DNA of 64,000 nucleotides from Acephala macrosclerotiorum (lineage: Eukaryota > Ascomycota > Leotiomycetes > Helotiales > Mollisiaceae): assembly GCA_014904845.1 (NCBI GenBank), contig MU119230.1, forward strand, positions 310,001 through 374,000, written 5' to 3'. This document shows, piece after piece, positions 45,036-57,235 of this stretch; within the stretch, counting starts at the first letter, position 1, and every line of letters starts with the position of its first letter. Position numbers and translations under genes: made by a program. Below the pieces are notes generated by a model that was not told where the DNA came from, did not search any database, and saw only the letters and a program-made list of their open reading frames with translations.

Positions 45036-46356
45036 ATGTCTATGTTAGAAGATACTACATCTATTTTGATGGGAAGAAACCGTTTTCGTGAGCAAGATGT
45101 GACGGATGTCGAGAAGGCGGCGCTCGAGCCAGCCTTGACAAGCTCGCGGTCAACCACGAACCTGTCTTCATCGCCTGCCCAACCCAACATGGCTCCAACG
45201 ATGCAAGAAAATCTTCCAAAGTCTGGTGACAGTTATCATGCATTAATCCTCTTGACTTGATCCAGCACTCACAATACTCCCCCAGATCAAGACTGTCTTA
45301 CTCGCGAGGCTTCCACTGTCTTCCCCAACAAGACAACATGGCTAAAATGGGACCACAAGAATAAAGAGACAGAGAAGGGAGAGCTTCAAGAGCTGTACTC
45401 TAATCTCATCACGCAACGGCGTACGTATCTCGAATCTTCCCAAATTAAATCCACCAAGAGAAAACTTGACAAGCAAACAGCTTCAATCAAAGACTACCCT
45501 CCCGGCTGGCCACAACTAGCAGCCTTCCTGCACAGCAAAGACAACTTTGCAATTTTCAGGCGATTCGGATTGACACATTGTCGAGTCCTCGTCCAGTTGC
45601 AAGCAGAGATCCAGCTCCTTGAAGAGGAACTAGCTTCACTCGACCTCGAAGATCACAAAGGTGGGCCTGAGAAATGGTGGAGACTCCAAATGTCTGTACC
45701 GGATATTGAGGAAGGACGGGAACATTGCCATGCGGCGCAAAAGGTTCTCTTGCAGAAACTTCAAGAAAAGTTATTGGTATATGGTAAACAATGTTCACCC
45801 TCTAGATACCAAAAGAAGCGCGAACTCAACGTGACAAATAGATCAATTGCTTCTAAACGACCAAAAGCTGCGTGAACTAGGAGAGGCAAAAAAGAACAAC
45901 CATTTGAGCGTCTATCATTGGATCTTTCGAGAGAAACCTCTTGCAGGCGGACAATACAACTGGATCTTCCACGCTACTGACTTCGTTCCCCTTTCTAGGA
46001 CGGATCAATTCGAATACACGATTTTAAATTCGTTCTTCAAGGTCCGAACTGTCGATTTTCTTTTTCTCGCTTTACTGCTAATTCTGGTCCAGAGATTCTT
46101 CCGCTCCAAAGAGAATAACCAGAATGGGATAATAGAAGACTATTCAACAAACAGGGTGTCCAGAACAGCCAAGCTAATCAGTGTACTCGTCGCAGTCGCC
46201 ATCCTGATCATTCCCATTTTCATCCTTCTCTGGATCCCAGAAACACGCGCATGGATCTCCGCGACAGTATTAATCTCAGTATTTGTGTTCTCAGCTCTGA
46301 TGTCTCTGTTTACTGAAGCGAAAGTGCAAGAGGTTTTGGTTGGGACTGCGGCGTGA
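45036..46356 (+). CDS. DUF6594 family membrane protein, 380 aa
   Basis: Four exons: 45036-45225, 45286-45420, 45481-45783 and 45842-46356, with GT-AG introns of 58-60 nt, all phase 1. The start ATG at 45036 is within AAAAATG. The family core is clear: SIKDYPPGWPQLAAFLHSKDNFAIFRRFG, LQAEIQLLEEELASLD, then YHWIFREKPL and the helical C-terminus. Three hydrophobic segments follow in the last exon: VDFLFLALLLILVQRF, LISVLVAVAILIIPIFILL and WISATVLISVFVFSALM. The N-terminal half is cytosolic and coiled-coil-like. DUF6594 proteins are numerous in filamentous ascomycetes and uncharacterised. A truncated relic of the same family lies at 38.9-39.3 kb. Confidence 0.85.
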
Positions 46357-46702
46357 GTTCAAGATGCGTGAGTGCAATGAACAATGACTGATAATAATCA
46401 GGTACTGTGCTGTACTTGCAACGTTTCTAGGAAATACGCAGGCTGGGAGGGGATGAAACGACCTACACCTAGAAGCGACATTGCTTTAGCAAGAGATGAT
46501 TCCTTGTTTATTCTGTCACTGAAGCAAATAACAAGGATTGAAAGATCGCAACATGTACAAACGTAGAGCAGAGAACGAAAACGGGAACAGGATTGCGAAG
46601 TGGAAAAATGACTAAAAGGCAGTCCAAAGACCTTCAAATTTGGCGTACATTCAGGGGTATATATATCCAACCAAGATCAACGCCATACACGCACACATAA
46701 CT

Positions 46703-48311
46703 TCATCGCTCCATACGACGCCTCTCCTTCTCTCGTCTCGCCGCTGCCTCCACAATTCCTCTGTCCAACTCGGGCACGGTACTCTTCTTCCCATCCTGAC
46801 CATCTTCTAAGGCGAACTTCCACTTTGGAGCAGCAGCATTCACATCAGGCCACAGATCAGCAGGCAGATATTCTCCCGTATCGACTCTGAAGCCATCCCT
46901 CTCTTTCAGGTCCGCTTCGTAGACTTTCTCAACTTGTTCCATAGCTTTCCGCATGATCGCTTTGACTTTATCTTCGCAAACCTTTCGTCTGTGTACCTCC
47001 AACAAAAGCCCATCGTATGAACTAAAGTAGTTTTCGTAGAACAACCGCATGTCTTCAAGCTGGGCAAGCTGGTCTTGTATATTGAGCTTGATCTCCTCCC
47101 ATCGCATTCGGAAATCCTGGCTCGCAATAATGTAGCTCGAGAGGCGGGCACCAACTGCTTCCAGCATATGATATGCGGCCGCGGTGTCATCGTTGGTCAT
47201 TTTCAAGGCAGAAACATGTTCGAGGATTGCGTCGTGCTTGATTTCCATGTCGCTCAAATAGTCTCGCAATTCCATAACGACCTCGTCGACCTGAGCTGCA
47301 TCTTTCTCTAGCACGTCAAGCATTTCTGCTCTCTCCTCGTCAGATATAGGCTCCTCCACAGTCGTATCATTCTCAGTATTCATAACGCCAGAAACCGAGA
47401 CCGCTTCTGCTCCAGGCGGTTGGGATGATGCCGCTTTCCGAACTGCTGCATAACCACCTTCTGTATGTCTGACAGCATTGACGCAAAGGTCAAAATGTGA
47501 GACTAGAGAGTCAAGAAGACCTGCCATTTCCTGAGCGTTCAATTCAAGTGTATGCAGAAGTGTAGGAATCGGAGAGGAGAAGCCATTGTGGGATTGTGAA
47601 GTACTCGGGTTAGGCGAGGCTTTCATCGCAGCTTTGAGAGTACGGAGGTCGTCATCGAAGGAGAGGATCGACGAGTCAAACTCGGTTTGTGCTTCCTGCA
47701 GAGTGTCAGTTTAACCAAGGGTAATTATGACGCTGATAAGCACCTTCGATTCCCTTATAGACTCTTTCAGAGCATCTCGCATGGTCTCCACTCCCTGCTC
47801 GTCAACAAAGTCTAGCAAGCTTCTGGGAGCTTCTTCATCGGGTCTGAAGGTAGCTTCAACCATTGTAGCTCTCAGCATATCCATCGTCAATTCTAGCCTC
47901 GAATTCGCTACATCCAGAGTTCGTATGACTGTCTGGGAGACGATTAGCTATGCCATTTCGCCAGATCTAAACATTGCATACCTTGAAATCCCGTTGGCCA
48001 TCTTTGTACACATTCTCAATCCCACCTCTTACTTTCCTCAATATCTTCATCTGCTCCGAGATGCCGCATCGAAGAAAGCTAGTCCTTGCACTTAGTACCA
48101 CACTTTCTTCTAGAGCCGATCGTGCCGAAGTCACTATCTCGTTTGCCCTCCATACCGTACTTATAGAAGACAAAGAACGCTTCGCCGCAAGTAAGTGCGA
48201 AACGAGGGTCTGTAGAGAAGCATCTTGGTGTGTCATCGAATGTGATTGCGAGTTCGGTGGAGATTGTGAAGCCTGGCTACGGCTGAGAGGATTGGGAGGT
48301 GATGCCGACAT
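46703..48311 (-). CDS. ATG17: Autophagy-related protein 17, 503 aa
   Basis: Three exons: 48311-47982, 47932-47744 and 47695-46703, with 48-49 nt introns, both phase 0. The protein is almost entirely helical with no membrane segment, as expected for the crescent-shaped scaffold of the Atg1 kinase complex, which organises the pre-autophagosomal structure through Atg13, Atg29 and Atg31. Diagnostic stretches include LVSHLLAAKRSLSSISTVWR near the N-terminus, SHFDLCVNAVRHTEGG (family core), LEKDAAQVDEVVMELRDYL, and LRYENYFSSYDGLLLE-like text near the end followed by FRVDTGEYLPADLWPD. About 500 residues is the usual length in filamentous fungi. It is convergent with the DUF6594 gene, 346 bp apart. 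No lesions. Confidence 0.88.
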
Positions 48312-50567
48312 GGCGAAAGGAGGCAGATGCTTTTATACTATTTTCAGATGTTGTACTATCGACTGGGATTGGTCATTTTGTGCTGGAATGATTTATCGTC
48401 TTGTGTTTGATGTTTCGGGATGCATTATCATGTTGGACGAGACGAGGCTGTGATCTGAATGGTGAAATATACGGCGAAGGGAGAGAGGCCAAAAACGCAA
48501 ACGCTAGCGTTTCGCTTCCTGACTCGAGAACGTACACTTCAACAACTTCAAGCGCCATCACGGCAATCTCTCGAAGCAGAGGTCTCACAAAGGTTCCAAG
48601 TCAGGAAGAGAGAATGAGCTTATACCAGAGAATATACCTGATAGCCATTGATATCCCCGGAATGCTCAATTGAACCACCAGCACATCAACGACACAGCCA
48701 ATTGTGTAAGGAGCCAAGCAAGCGCTTCTATTGGGCCACGCACGAAGGATATCATTGCGATCCACTTGAGGGCGAATGTTACGATTTCTCAAACACACCG
48801 TGCTCTGGCTGGCGAACAAGTTCATGGGCTTCTTCATTGGCGAGAAATCGAATCATGACGCCTAATTTCGTGGGCATGCCATCAGCTTGGGAAAGAATGT
48901 CGTGGAGAGCTCGCAGATCATGATAGAGATCATTGGTGTTTCTCATCGAATACATCGTTGAGTCTCATGCACTACACCTCGGCTTGGGCTACGAATAGGA
49001 ACCTCAACACCGGCACCCGATCATTCTCCCGACAACGACAAGCAAAGGGGACTCTGAAAGCCGTTAATGCTTGTTAGATGGTACTCAATCATCCATTGCA
49101 GCCCTTCAACCTTTGTAGTCCTCGCGGCAGCCCGATGCTTCTATAAAATTGGGTACAAATCATCGAAACAGTTGGAGTTTACATGCCCTTCTTTGATGAC
49201 AACATTAACGTCCCGGAATACAGCCCTTCACTCTAGCCAAGAGAGTTTTGACACTGCTAGGCCTTGATGGTGGAATGATAGACCGACGAGGCCCGCCTGG
49301 TCCGGAGTATCAGAGCTGCAGTTGGAGGAGAGAGAGGTTCGTGAGCAAGAAGACTCGGACTGGCTGTGGTGATGCGTTGTCGAGATCTGACAATAGTGGT
49401 AGGAAGTCGCGTGTTGATTACTTGGGTCCAAGAGGTGTTATGCGGCAGTCGAAAGTTCGGCATGAGCAATGCACGAAGGTGTTCAGATCCACACAAGTGA
49501 ATGCTTGCCACTATTCAGAGTTCGATGGAACTTATGGTGTTGCCAAGAATCACGTTTTGAAATGCAATGTACGATATATCTGTTGAATGTTGAATGTTGA
49601 ATGTTGAATATGGACATAGGACATAGTCATCCATTCTCGGCTTTTGCGGATGCTATACCCATTTCAAAGGTTTGACAGCTAGAGCAAGAGGAGGCGAGTT
49701 GAAATCTTGTTGTCTTCACTTGATTATATTATGTTCGCAGCTCTTGACAAGTAAATATCACGCGCTCGAGCGAGAACTGGGGAGCCTCTCAATTTGTCTT
49801 TTCAAAGGATGAACCTAAGCACATACAACTTGCCGCTCTAAGTGACGAATGGCCAAGCGTGGGAATGGGTACCAGGATCATTACCTCCACTTCCTACAGT
49901 TGTTCTCGACCCAGAGTCGACCCAGCGGCACGGTGCCAAACTCAATCTTCGAAGGGGAACATGTGGGGTTGTCAATCTATCAAACACACTTTATGCGGCT
50001 TGGCGCAATCCCGTTTGGTCATGACCATTGTAGCGCTCCCGGCAGACGTTTCAATTTTCAGCCACTCAGGCCCAGTGGCGCTGAATCTTCGGATGGATTA
50101 AGAATTTGCACCCATCAGGAAACAGTCTTGCCCCATGCTGGCCCTCGTTGCGGCTCCTTCGTCTCGTGGGAGTAAAGTGCTAAGTCGGAGCCTAACCGAA
50201 AATCATAAACAACATAATATTTCAAACAAGAGCCCGATCTTGGTGATCACAAACAGCTCGACCGTCACCAGAGAATATATTAAATTCGCTTGGGTTTTGT
50301 TTCATTCTGTCCCAAAGAAAATGACCTCCTTCGACCTGCCAAGAGGAGGAGAGGGATGACATGATGAAAGAGAGGGGAAAGGGAGGATATATAGATAGGT
50401 ATCGTATCTTTCTCAAACCTTCTCTCTCCATCGTGCCAGTCGCTCTTTTCTGTGCCGCTTTTACATTCTTTTGACCTGTCATTCATTTTTGCTCAAGCAT
50501 TCAAGTCTTTTGCCCCACATTTTCCAAATCCAACCATCAGATCACATTCTCATCCCGCACTTTCAAA
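48312..50567. other. Gene-poor interval
   Basis: No supported gene. Four perfect TGTTGAA units lie at 49582-49609. The last 250 bases are pyrimidine-rich and contain TATATAGATAGG near 50386, probably the promoter and leader of the LPMO gene. Confidence 0.4.
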
Positions 50568-51900
50568 ATGAAGTACTCTGGATTCCTAGCTGGTGCCGCC
50601 TTGACGGCAGTTACCAATGCTCACTCGACGATTTACAACATCTGGATCAATGATGTCGATCAGGGTCTTGGAAATGTTGCTGGTGGATACATTCGTTATC
50701 CTCCCAACAACAACCCAGTCAAAGATATCACTTCTTCAGACATGACTTGCAATGTTGCAAACACTCCTAACACCAAGACTCTTACCGTTGCCGCTGGCGA
50801 CAAGGTTAGTTTGCTTGGCTTTGGTGTAGAGACTCTAACATTAATAGATCACGCTAGAATGGCACCACGACTCGAACTCCGCCTCGGATGATATCATTGC
50901 GTTGTCCCACAAGGGCCAGTCATGGTCTACATGGCCCCCACCTCCTCAGACGGAGTTGGTGATGTCTGGGTCAAGGTCGCAGAAGACGGATACGATGGAT
51001 CAACCTGGGCAGTTGATACCCTCATTGCCAACAAGGGCAAATACGATTTTACCATTCCCTCTGTTCTTGCAGATGGTGACTACCTCATCCGTGGAGAGAT
51101 CGTCGCTCTTCACGAGGCTAATACAGCGTACAATGTCAACTCAGCACGTGGTGCTCAATTCTACATGGAGTGTGTCCAGGTGACTGTCTCTGGAGGTGGA
51201 AGCACGGTAGGTCTACAAACCCAGATCTATCCAAACTTCTGACTAATGGTCTTCCCTCAGGCTCTCCCAGCTGGTGTTGCCATCCCAGGCGCGTACACCT
51301 ACTCCGACCCCGGTGTTGTGTTTAACCTCTACGGATCATTCACCTCCTACACCATCCCTGGCCCAGCCGTCTGGGACGCCGCAGGCTCTGGCTCCACCAC
51401 CCCAGCTTCGTCTTCCGCCGCAGTTGTTGCCTCTTCCACCGTTGTCGCCTCATCATCCAGCGCCGCAGCCGTAGTTTCCTCGACCCAAGCCGCAGTCGCC
51501 ACCTCTGCCGACTCAGTCACAATAGCTACCTCCCTCCTAGCCACCACTGAGGCCGCTTCCAGCTCTGTCCCAGCAGCAATTGAGACCCCAGCTTCCAGCG
51601 CCCCAATCACGAGCGCTGATCCCGTGGCTAGCTCGACGAAAAATGCTTGCTCGTTCAATGCTACTAAGACTACGTTGAAGACTGTTGCTACTCCATCTGC
51701 GAGCACTAGTGTCCCCACTGTGGCTAAGTATGGCCAATGGTATGTCTACGCTTTTCCCTCCCCCTCTTCCCCTTCTCGTCACTGAATGTCCATTAACGAC
51801 TTTGCTTTTCAGTGGCGGAACCGGTTACACCGGCTCAACGACCTGCGCTTTTGGCTCCATCTGCACTGTGCAGAACCCATACTACCACCAATGCGTGTAA
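50568..51900 (+). CDS. AA9 lytic polysaccharide monooxygenase with CBM1, frameshifted
   Basis: Exons 50568-50804, 50848-51206, 51261-51739 and 51813-51900. A signal peptide ends TNA, so mature His19 (HSTIYNIW) is the N-terminal copper ligand. LEWHHDSN supplies the second His, and [11 protein letters not shown] and an Asn/Tyr-containing end follow. A Ser/Ala/Thr linker leads to a fungal cellulose-binding module (YGQCGGTGYTG...NPYYHQCV) at the C-terminus. Exon 2 changes frame between SHKG (50909) and PVMVYMAP: the DNA reads GGGCCAGTC where the family needs GGGCCCAGTC. Exon 2 is 359 nt and would be 360 with the missing C, after which all exon phases agree. Without correction the protein stops being AA9 midway. 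It would act on cellulose outside the cell. Confidence 0.85.
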
Positions 51901-52744
51901 ACGATCCATCATGATTCATGATTAAGAAAGTTCATTTGGGGGAGAGATTTGAGGGAGTGGGGTGAGGACATGGAACAAAAGTTCTGACAGTTCTATTCTT
52001 GTATTTTATTCCTGCCGTGCAGGGTTTTCTGTATATAGACGAAAGAAACCGAGAGATTCTTCTGAATTTGATTGAGACACTGTTGCTGAAAGTGAGGTTG
52101 TGACGAAGGCTTTTGGATTGATTCGCTAATTTCACCCCAAGCGGAATAGGGGCGATTCGCTTACCAGAGAGGTTCAGGCTAAATAAATGTCATTTTCGCC
52201 GTAGTTACTGATGCAGCGTTCGTTATACTCCTCTCTTTGTCGACGACTTTCTCATCTATGCAATCTGATACATGATAATGCTGCTGATCGTCTTGCTGGA
52301 CTCCAGAACAAAGTTTGTTGCTTCTCAAAGCCAATTCAGCCTCAAGTCATCCGCTTCTAGTGCTGGATCGAGGCCGTGTCACCCGCTTCCCTCGCAACGC
52401 CCCGCTCCCGCTATAGATCAGACAAGGGTTATTAGTAGAGGCGAAAGATTCATAGTCTTATAACAATACATCAGGCTCAATTCAATCTCCTCCTTTCCGC
52501 AGTCGACGAGCCTCGAGAAGGCTATCAGTCTACATTCATATTCTCTGCGAATGTTAGAAACGAGGTTATGTTGCCAAAAGATGGAACTTCAAGAATGGCA
52601 CGAGTGACTGACAGCTTCTAGTGAAACTATGTTGAGATTGTGTATGACACTGCCGTCTTTCCGAACACGCTATTTTCGTTGTCGTTGGATGGAGGGAGAT
52701 ACTGAAGATTGAGGTGAAGAGGCCTGAAGGAATTTGAAGTTGGG
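51901..52744. other. No gene seen
   Basis: 3' flank of the LPMO gene and upstream sequence of the next small gene; no supported frame. Confidence 0.35.
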
Positions 52745-52752
52745 TATAAAAA
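52745..52752 (+). promoter_or_regulatory. TATA box of the Cys-rich peptide gene
   Basis: TATAAAAA lies about 245 bp upstream of the start at 52990. A GTAAGT at about 52873 and a TTCAAG near 52910 could bound an intron in the leader, leaving a short leader after splicing. Confidence 0.45.
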
Positions 52753-52989
52753 GAGCGATGCCGTCTTCCAAGTTCACATCGTATACAAACCTTCGTTACC
52801 AAGAGTACCATTGAGAGAAACTAACATCTTCTCACTCCATCATCTCCAGTACTGTACATTCCAGCCGCTTTCAGTAAGTCATTAACTCTCTCTCTCTATT
52901 CTCATTCAAGAAATTTGCCATCCTCTCAGACCCTCCTCCCAGTTCCTCCCCGCCCCTCACAACCAACTCCCACAGCTCCAACCTCGAAA

Positions 52990-53175
52990 ATGAAGACCAC
53001 CCTTTTTAGCAGTATCGTCGTTCTCGCCATCGCCACTTTCTCCCTGGCCACGCCTATGCCAGCTCCCGAGCCAATGCCGGAGGCGGAAGTTATCGCTATG
53101 TTGAAGGAGCGCTACCCGAGATGTGTTCCATTCTGTATTTACCCCAGGGACGCTTGTTGCGGTTGCTGCAATTAG
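52990..53175 (+). CDS. Tiny secreted Cys-rich peptide, 61 aa
   Basis: The chosen ATG (52990, AAAATGAAG) starts a typical signal peptide, MKTTLFSSIVVLAIATFSLA. The frame is open further upstream but that part is Pro-rich leader sequence. A short acidic pro-like stretch (MPAPEPMPEAEVIAML) precedes KERYPR and a six-Cys end with spacing C-x3-C-x6-CC-x-CC and a final Asn. Six Cys in 17 residues imply a tightly cross-linked mature peptide. Small secreted Cys-rich proteins of fungi are often effectors or antimicrobials, but nothing here fixes a role. No introns are needed in the coding part. Confidence 0.65.
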   Translation: MKTTLFSSIVVLAIATFSLATPMPAPEPMPEAEVIAMLKERYPRCVPFCIYPRDACCGCCN

Positions 53176-53391
53176 GAAGGACAGACAGGGAAAAGATAGG
53201 CTGAGCTAAACGGCGATGTTAGAGACCTGGATGAAGACTCTGTAGCCTAAGACTTCATGATTCATGATTACATTATAGTGCTATGATATCCCTAGTCCCT
53301 TCGATTAGTGAAACATAGCACATTGTATAGCAAACACTGGAGGATTGCGAGATCCCCAGAGTCGAGTCGAAGGCTGTCCAATCTTAGGAAG

Positions 53392-54566
53392 TTAGGTGGC
53401 TCCCCTCATAGCCGGCCTTGCTTCGTTCCCCACCTCTTCCACCCAAGTCCTCTCTGCTCTCTGTCTTTCAACCCCCCTCACCTCGATCTCCACCATCTCC
53501 CACTCCTCACTCTCTCTCTCCAACCTCTCCCGCTCGATCCTTTCCCGTTCCACCATCTCCCTCTCCTTCTCCCTCCAAAAATCCTTCAAACTAACAAATT
53601 CTACCTCCGCCAAATCCGTCCTCTCCAAGCCCCAATGCCTCCTCCCATCAACCCCAACATAAAACCCAAGCATATACGTCTTCCCCTCCAAAAGACCCTG
53701 GAATAAAGATGTCGCTCCGCAACTTCCTTCCCCGAAATATCAAACACATCCGATTCTGGACTCTCCTTGTTTGAGTCATTGAGCAGATGACTAGCATAAA
53801 ACAGCGAAACATAATCTGCAATACTATTGTGCCATCTCAGTTACCTCCTATTCCTTCTCGGCTAAATAAACGGCAAAGCGAGGAGGTATATCCCCAGATA
53901 TGCCAAGACGAAATAAAAAGTAACATGAACAATCGTAAACACAATCTTCTCTCCCGTATTAGTAACCAAAAACAAACCATCTACAAGAATCGGGAAAACA
54001 GGAGACAAAAGATCAAGAAGCGAAAACCAAAACACTTTATAATGACCATTCGAGAAAGCGTTGATGGTCACCAATCCAGGGATTCCCCATAGATAGTCAC
54101 GAAGGATAGAATCATTAGCATCAGCGGATTTGTTGTATATGTTTGCGAAAGGTTGCGAGAAGCGTGTACTGCGATCCACGACGCTGAACCATGTTATTGC
54201 GAAATAGGAGGCGAGGATTACGGGGATGGAGCGGAATACGAAGACATAGAGGACTATGTCGTTTGCGGCGTTAAAGCTGAGGTCTTGGAGGTGGAGGAGG
54301 AGATCGCCGGGTTGGGATGTGATGCTTGTTTGAGGGCTGAGGGATATTGTGTTGGTTAAGGTTGAGTTGGTGTTGAAGCCGGAGTTGGGCGGGTATTACC
54401 ATGTGTTGTGGATGGAGAAGGGCTTATTGACGTGGGCCGAGGATGCAGTGTAGATGCAGAGATAGAGACTTGCGAAGACGTGTATTGCCCAGAAGTAAAG
54501 GAATATGGGGCTGAAGAGTGAAGTCTTGCACCATGGATAGACGATGCAAGTTGGTTCGCCTAGCAT
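53392..54566 (-). pseudogene. Broken DUF3433 membrane protein gene
   Basis: Read from 54566, the pieces follow the family order: a membrane segment SPIFLYFWAIHVFASLYL, then SLSPQTSITSQPGDLLLHLQ, IVLYVFVFRSIPVILASYF, then SILRDYLWGIPGLVTINAF and NGHYKVFWFSLLDLLSPVFP, another membrane segment, and a C-terminal KTYMLGFYVGVDGRRHWGL with a Glu/Arg coiled tail. Lesions: an in-frame TAA in HNTW-stop-YPPNSG near 54400 (or an intron there), a TAG after LALPFI and a TAA a few codons on near 53850, and a one-base frame change near 53690. Family members are multi-pass membrane proteins of unknown function in filamentous fungi. It lies in tandem downstream of the PNGase A gene. Confidence 0.65.
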
Positions 54567-54940
54567 GAGCACGTCATCAACATGCAGCCTTAGAACCTCT
54601 TGGCCGAAATTGGAGATCTAGACCTGCTCGAACTTTCGGGAGCGTTAGATTCGAATCGCTAAATATTGATTTCTATGTGCAACTTTGAGCGCGACCTCCT
54701 AGAAATCTAAGTGACACTCGGAGAGGATCATGGAAGAAAGCTTTGTACAAGATCGTTGAACTGCAAAAGGGAACAAGTCTCACCTGTCATGTGCAATGGC
54801 CGTGGGTGCGATGAAGGTGGAAGCAGAAAAGGCCTGTGGGGCCAATCGATTGGTGTTCTGGAGTCTTGACTGAAATATTTCCTGTTCGACGGTACTGAGG
54901 CTCTTGGAAAATATGCGATCCTGGTTTTCCGATTGACATG

Positions 54941-56815
54941 TCAGACAGCAGGCTCGCCCTCGACGTACGGTAGTGGCTTCGTGCTCGGCACCGCTATGGT
55001 AGCCCATTTCTCGTCGTCTAGCACTATAACATCATCCACCTCTTTCAAATGTCTCGAATACTCTCTTGCGCCATTCGCCGTCAACCCGGGTGTCCCTTCA
55101 TACGAAAACCACTGTTCCGTAACTCCTGTATCGGCAGCTGTTCCTTCAACAATCGTCTCGTTCCAGGAATACTGACTCTCACCGAACTGTCTTGTCGCAA
55201 GACTCTCCCTTCCGATGTTCAGACCAGTAAGTGAGGAGAGGAGATCGATGCCTTTGGTTATCAAGCTTCGATCGATGAGTGCGAAGACCGAGGAGAGCGT
55301 GGTGGTTGTGGGAGCGATGACGTAGAAGCTGTAGAGATTTAGAGGATAGGAATAGGTTGTTTTTATCGGCGAGATGGAGGAAGAGTAGGAACCTGTAGTG
55401 AGCATAGAGAGTGATTGGTTGTAAGCTAGATTTGTCATGTTTTGGATGTTGCTGAAGGAGAGGTTTTGAATCCAGCTTGCGAGCTTGGGGCCGGCGGAGG
55501 TATGAATTGTCGACGTGATGGAGAGAGTGCGGTGGGCGGTAAGGGAGAAGTAGAATGAAGTGTTTGTCGTGGTATTGTTGGTGGTGATGCTAGTGACTGT
55601 GGGGTGGTATGAGAATGTAGGTGCCAAGATAGATGATGAGATGTTCTGGGCAATATTAGACTTAACAAAATTCTACGACTGGATTTGGTAGACTCACTCC
55701 TCCAGTCGTCTGATTGCCGTTCTCATCAAGCCAAATGAAGACTGCACCAGTCACCCACCAGTTCTCACCCACAGTCCCAAGCTTGTCATCAACAAAATTA
55801 TCGAAACCGACAACCTTCAATTCGAAGTCATGTGCCTTTCCATCACTTAGAAGGGGTAACCATGGAGTAACATCGATCTTGAAGGTTGGTAGATCGTATG
55901 CATCGATGCCGACAATCGGCCGCCATAGTCCAGGATCCACACCACCCGTGAAGAGAAGAGGAAATGGCCACGATACCCCAGCAAGTTGACCATCGATCAA
56001 GAGTTGGATTTCTCGGAATGGGCTGTAGCCATACAACCATCCTGAGTTATCTGGAAATGTATCAACGTACTCGCTTGGTACATTAGTATACCAGAATTCC
56101 TCAGCACTATTTCCTGACGCAAGCATCGACACCGTAGCTGTCTTGACATTCCTTGGAAGAGTGAGAGAGACCGTGCCATTGTCATCTGGCAGGGACATTA
56201 CAGACGAGATGTTCTTCGACGATGCTAATGCTGATATTGGGTAGATGTGGTCCGGAGGAGTCAGCGCTGCCACATATTTGTCGTTGTAGTACAGAGCTTC
56301 AAGTGTCACGTTAAAAGCTCCAGTATACAAATTTGTGTAGACGTTGCTGAGGTCGAAGATGACTTTTTGTTGTGCCCGGAGAAGGGAATCAAAGACAGTC
56401 ATGTCTTTTTGGTAAGACCAATAGATCCCTTCTTCACTTGGCATGGCTGTTGAGGTTCTCCATATCTCGGTATCTCCGAGGAAGAGAAGGGCGAGTCGAT
56501 CATATTGTCGGCCTTTGGAGGTGACTGATATGTTGAAAATCGTAGTGGTAAAGGTGCAATTTTCAGGTGGCGCGTATGTCCCTTGTTTCGTCAGTGCTTG
56601 TGCAGAGGCAAATTTAAAAATTGTAACTGACCAACGTATGGAACACCATAACTGCTCGCAAAACTGTGCTCGAAGATGGTCTGTTTACATGCTGCTCCTG
56701 AGAAGCTGGTTCTTGGCGGCACTTGTGCTTGAATGACCTCCGAGGCATGAGTACTTTGAAAGAACAAAGCCAGACCCACAATTGAGATATACACGGTAAC
56801 CAATGAAAGATACAT
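54941..56815 (-). CDS. Peptide-N4-(N-acetyl-beta-glucosaminyl)asparagine amidase A-like, 590 aa
   Basis: Three exons: 56815-56632, 56581-55698 and 55645-54941, with 50- and 52-nt GT-AG introns. A signal peptide or anchor, LVTVYISIVGLALFFQSTHA, starts the protein. The family core is plain: ENCTFTTTIFNISVTSKGRQYDR, LFLGDTEIWRTSTAMPSEEGIYW, a Tyr/Asn-rich strand region, then WYTNVPSEYVD, YSPFREIQLLIDGQLAGVSWPFPLLFTGGVDPGLWRPI and IDAYDLPTFKIDVTPWL. Relatives remove N-glycans from secreted glycoproteins. Many Asn-x-Ser/Thr sites in the last exon fit a secreted glycoprotein. It is divergent from the nuclease-fold gene at 57236, with 420 bp between starts. No lesions are seen. Confidence 0.9.
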
Positions 56816-57235
56816 GGCGATGAAGCACCAATGAAGGCTGCAGTCTCAATGCTGCTCCCAGGCACCAGTCTGCTGGGTTTTAACGTCCTCGAGAAGATAG
56901 TTTCTAGCCCACTCTTGACCATTGCCACTCGGCAACGTTGTATTGTGTGTGGATATCGACATTGTAATTAATCCTGATAAGATTGAGATCTAGAGATAAA
57001 CAGGAAGGTGTATCTGAATGCTTGTCGTTGATCGCTTAGCGCGAAAAAGATTGTGGGTTGCTCCACGCGTTAATCACGTGTTTGGCCTTGAACTTAACCC
57101 TAGGTTCGACGCGTTTCATCTTCCGTTTTCATCTCATCAACAACAAATCGCACTGAATTTGACTGTCATCGTCCACACCATCATTGTTCGACATCGCGGG
57201 GGATACTCAAAGCGCCGGACAATTTTGAAGAGACA

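Noticed and set aside
49582..49609. Four TGTTGAA units
   Set aside because: Too short for a meaningful finding; simple slippage is enough.
54941..56815. PNGase A gene considered broken like its neighbour
   Set aside because: All three exons join in frame with consensus splice sites and no stops.
57060..57085. CACGTG box upstream of the nuclease-fold gene
   Set aside because: Single CACGTG words occur many times in the window, so one copy is not evidence of regulation.
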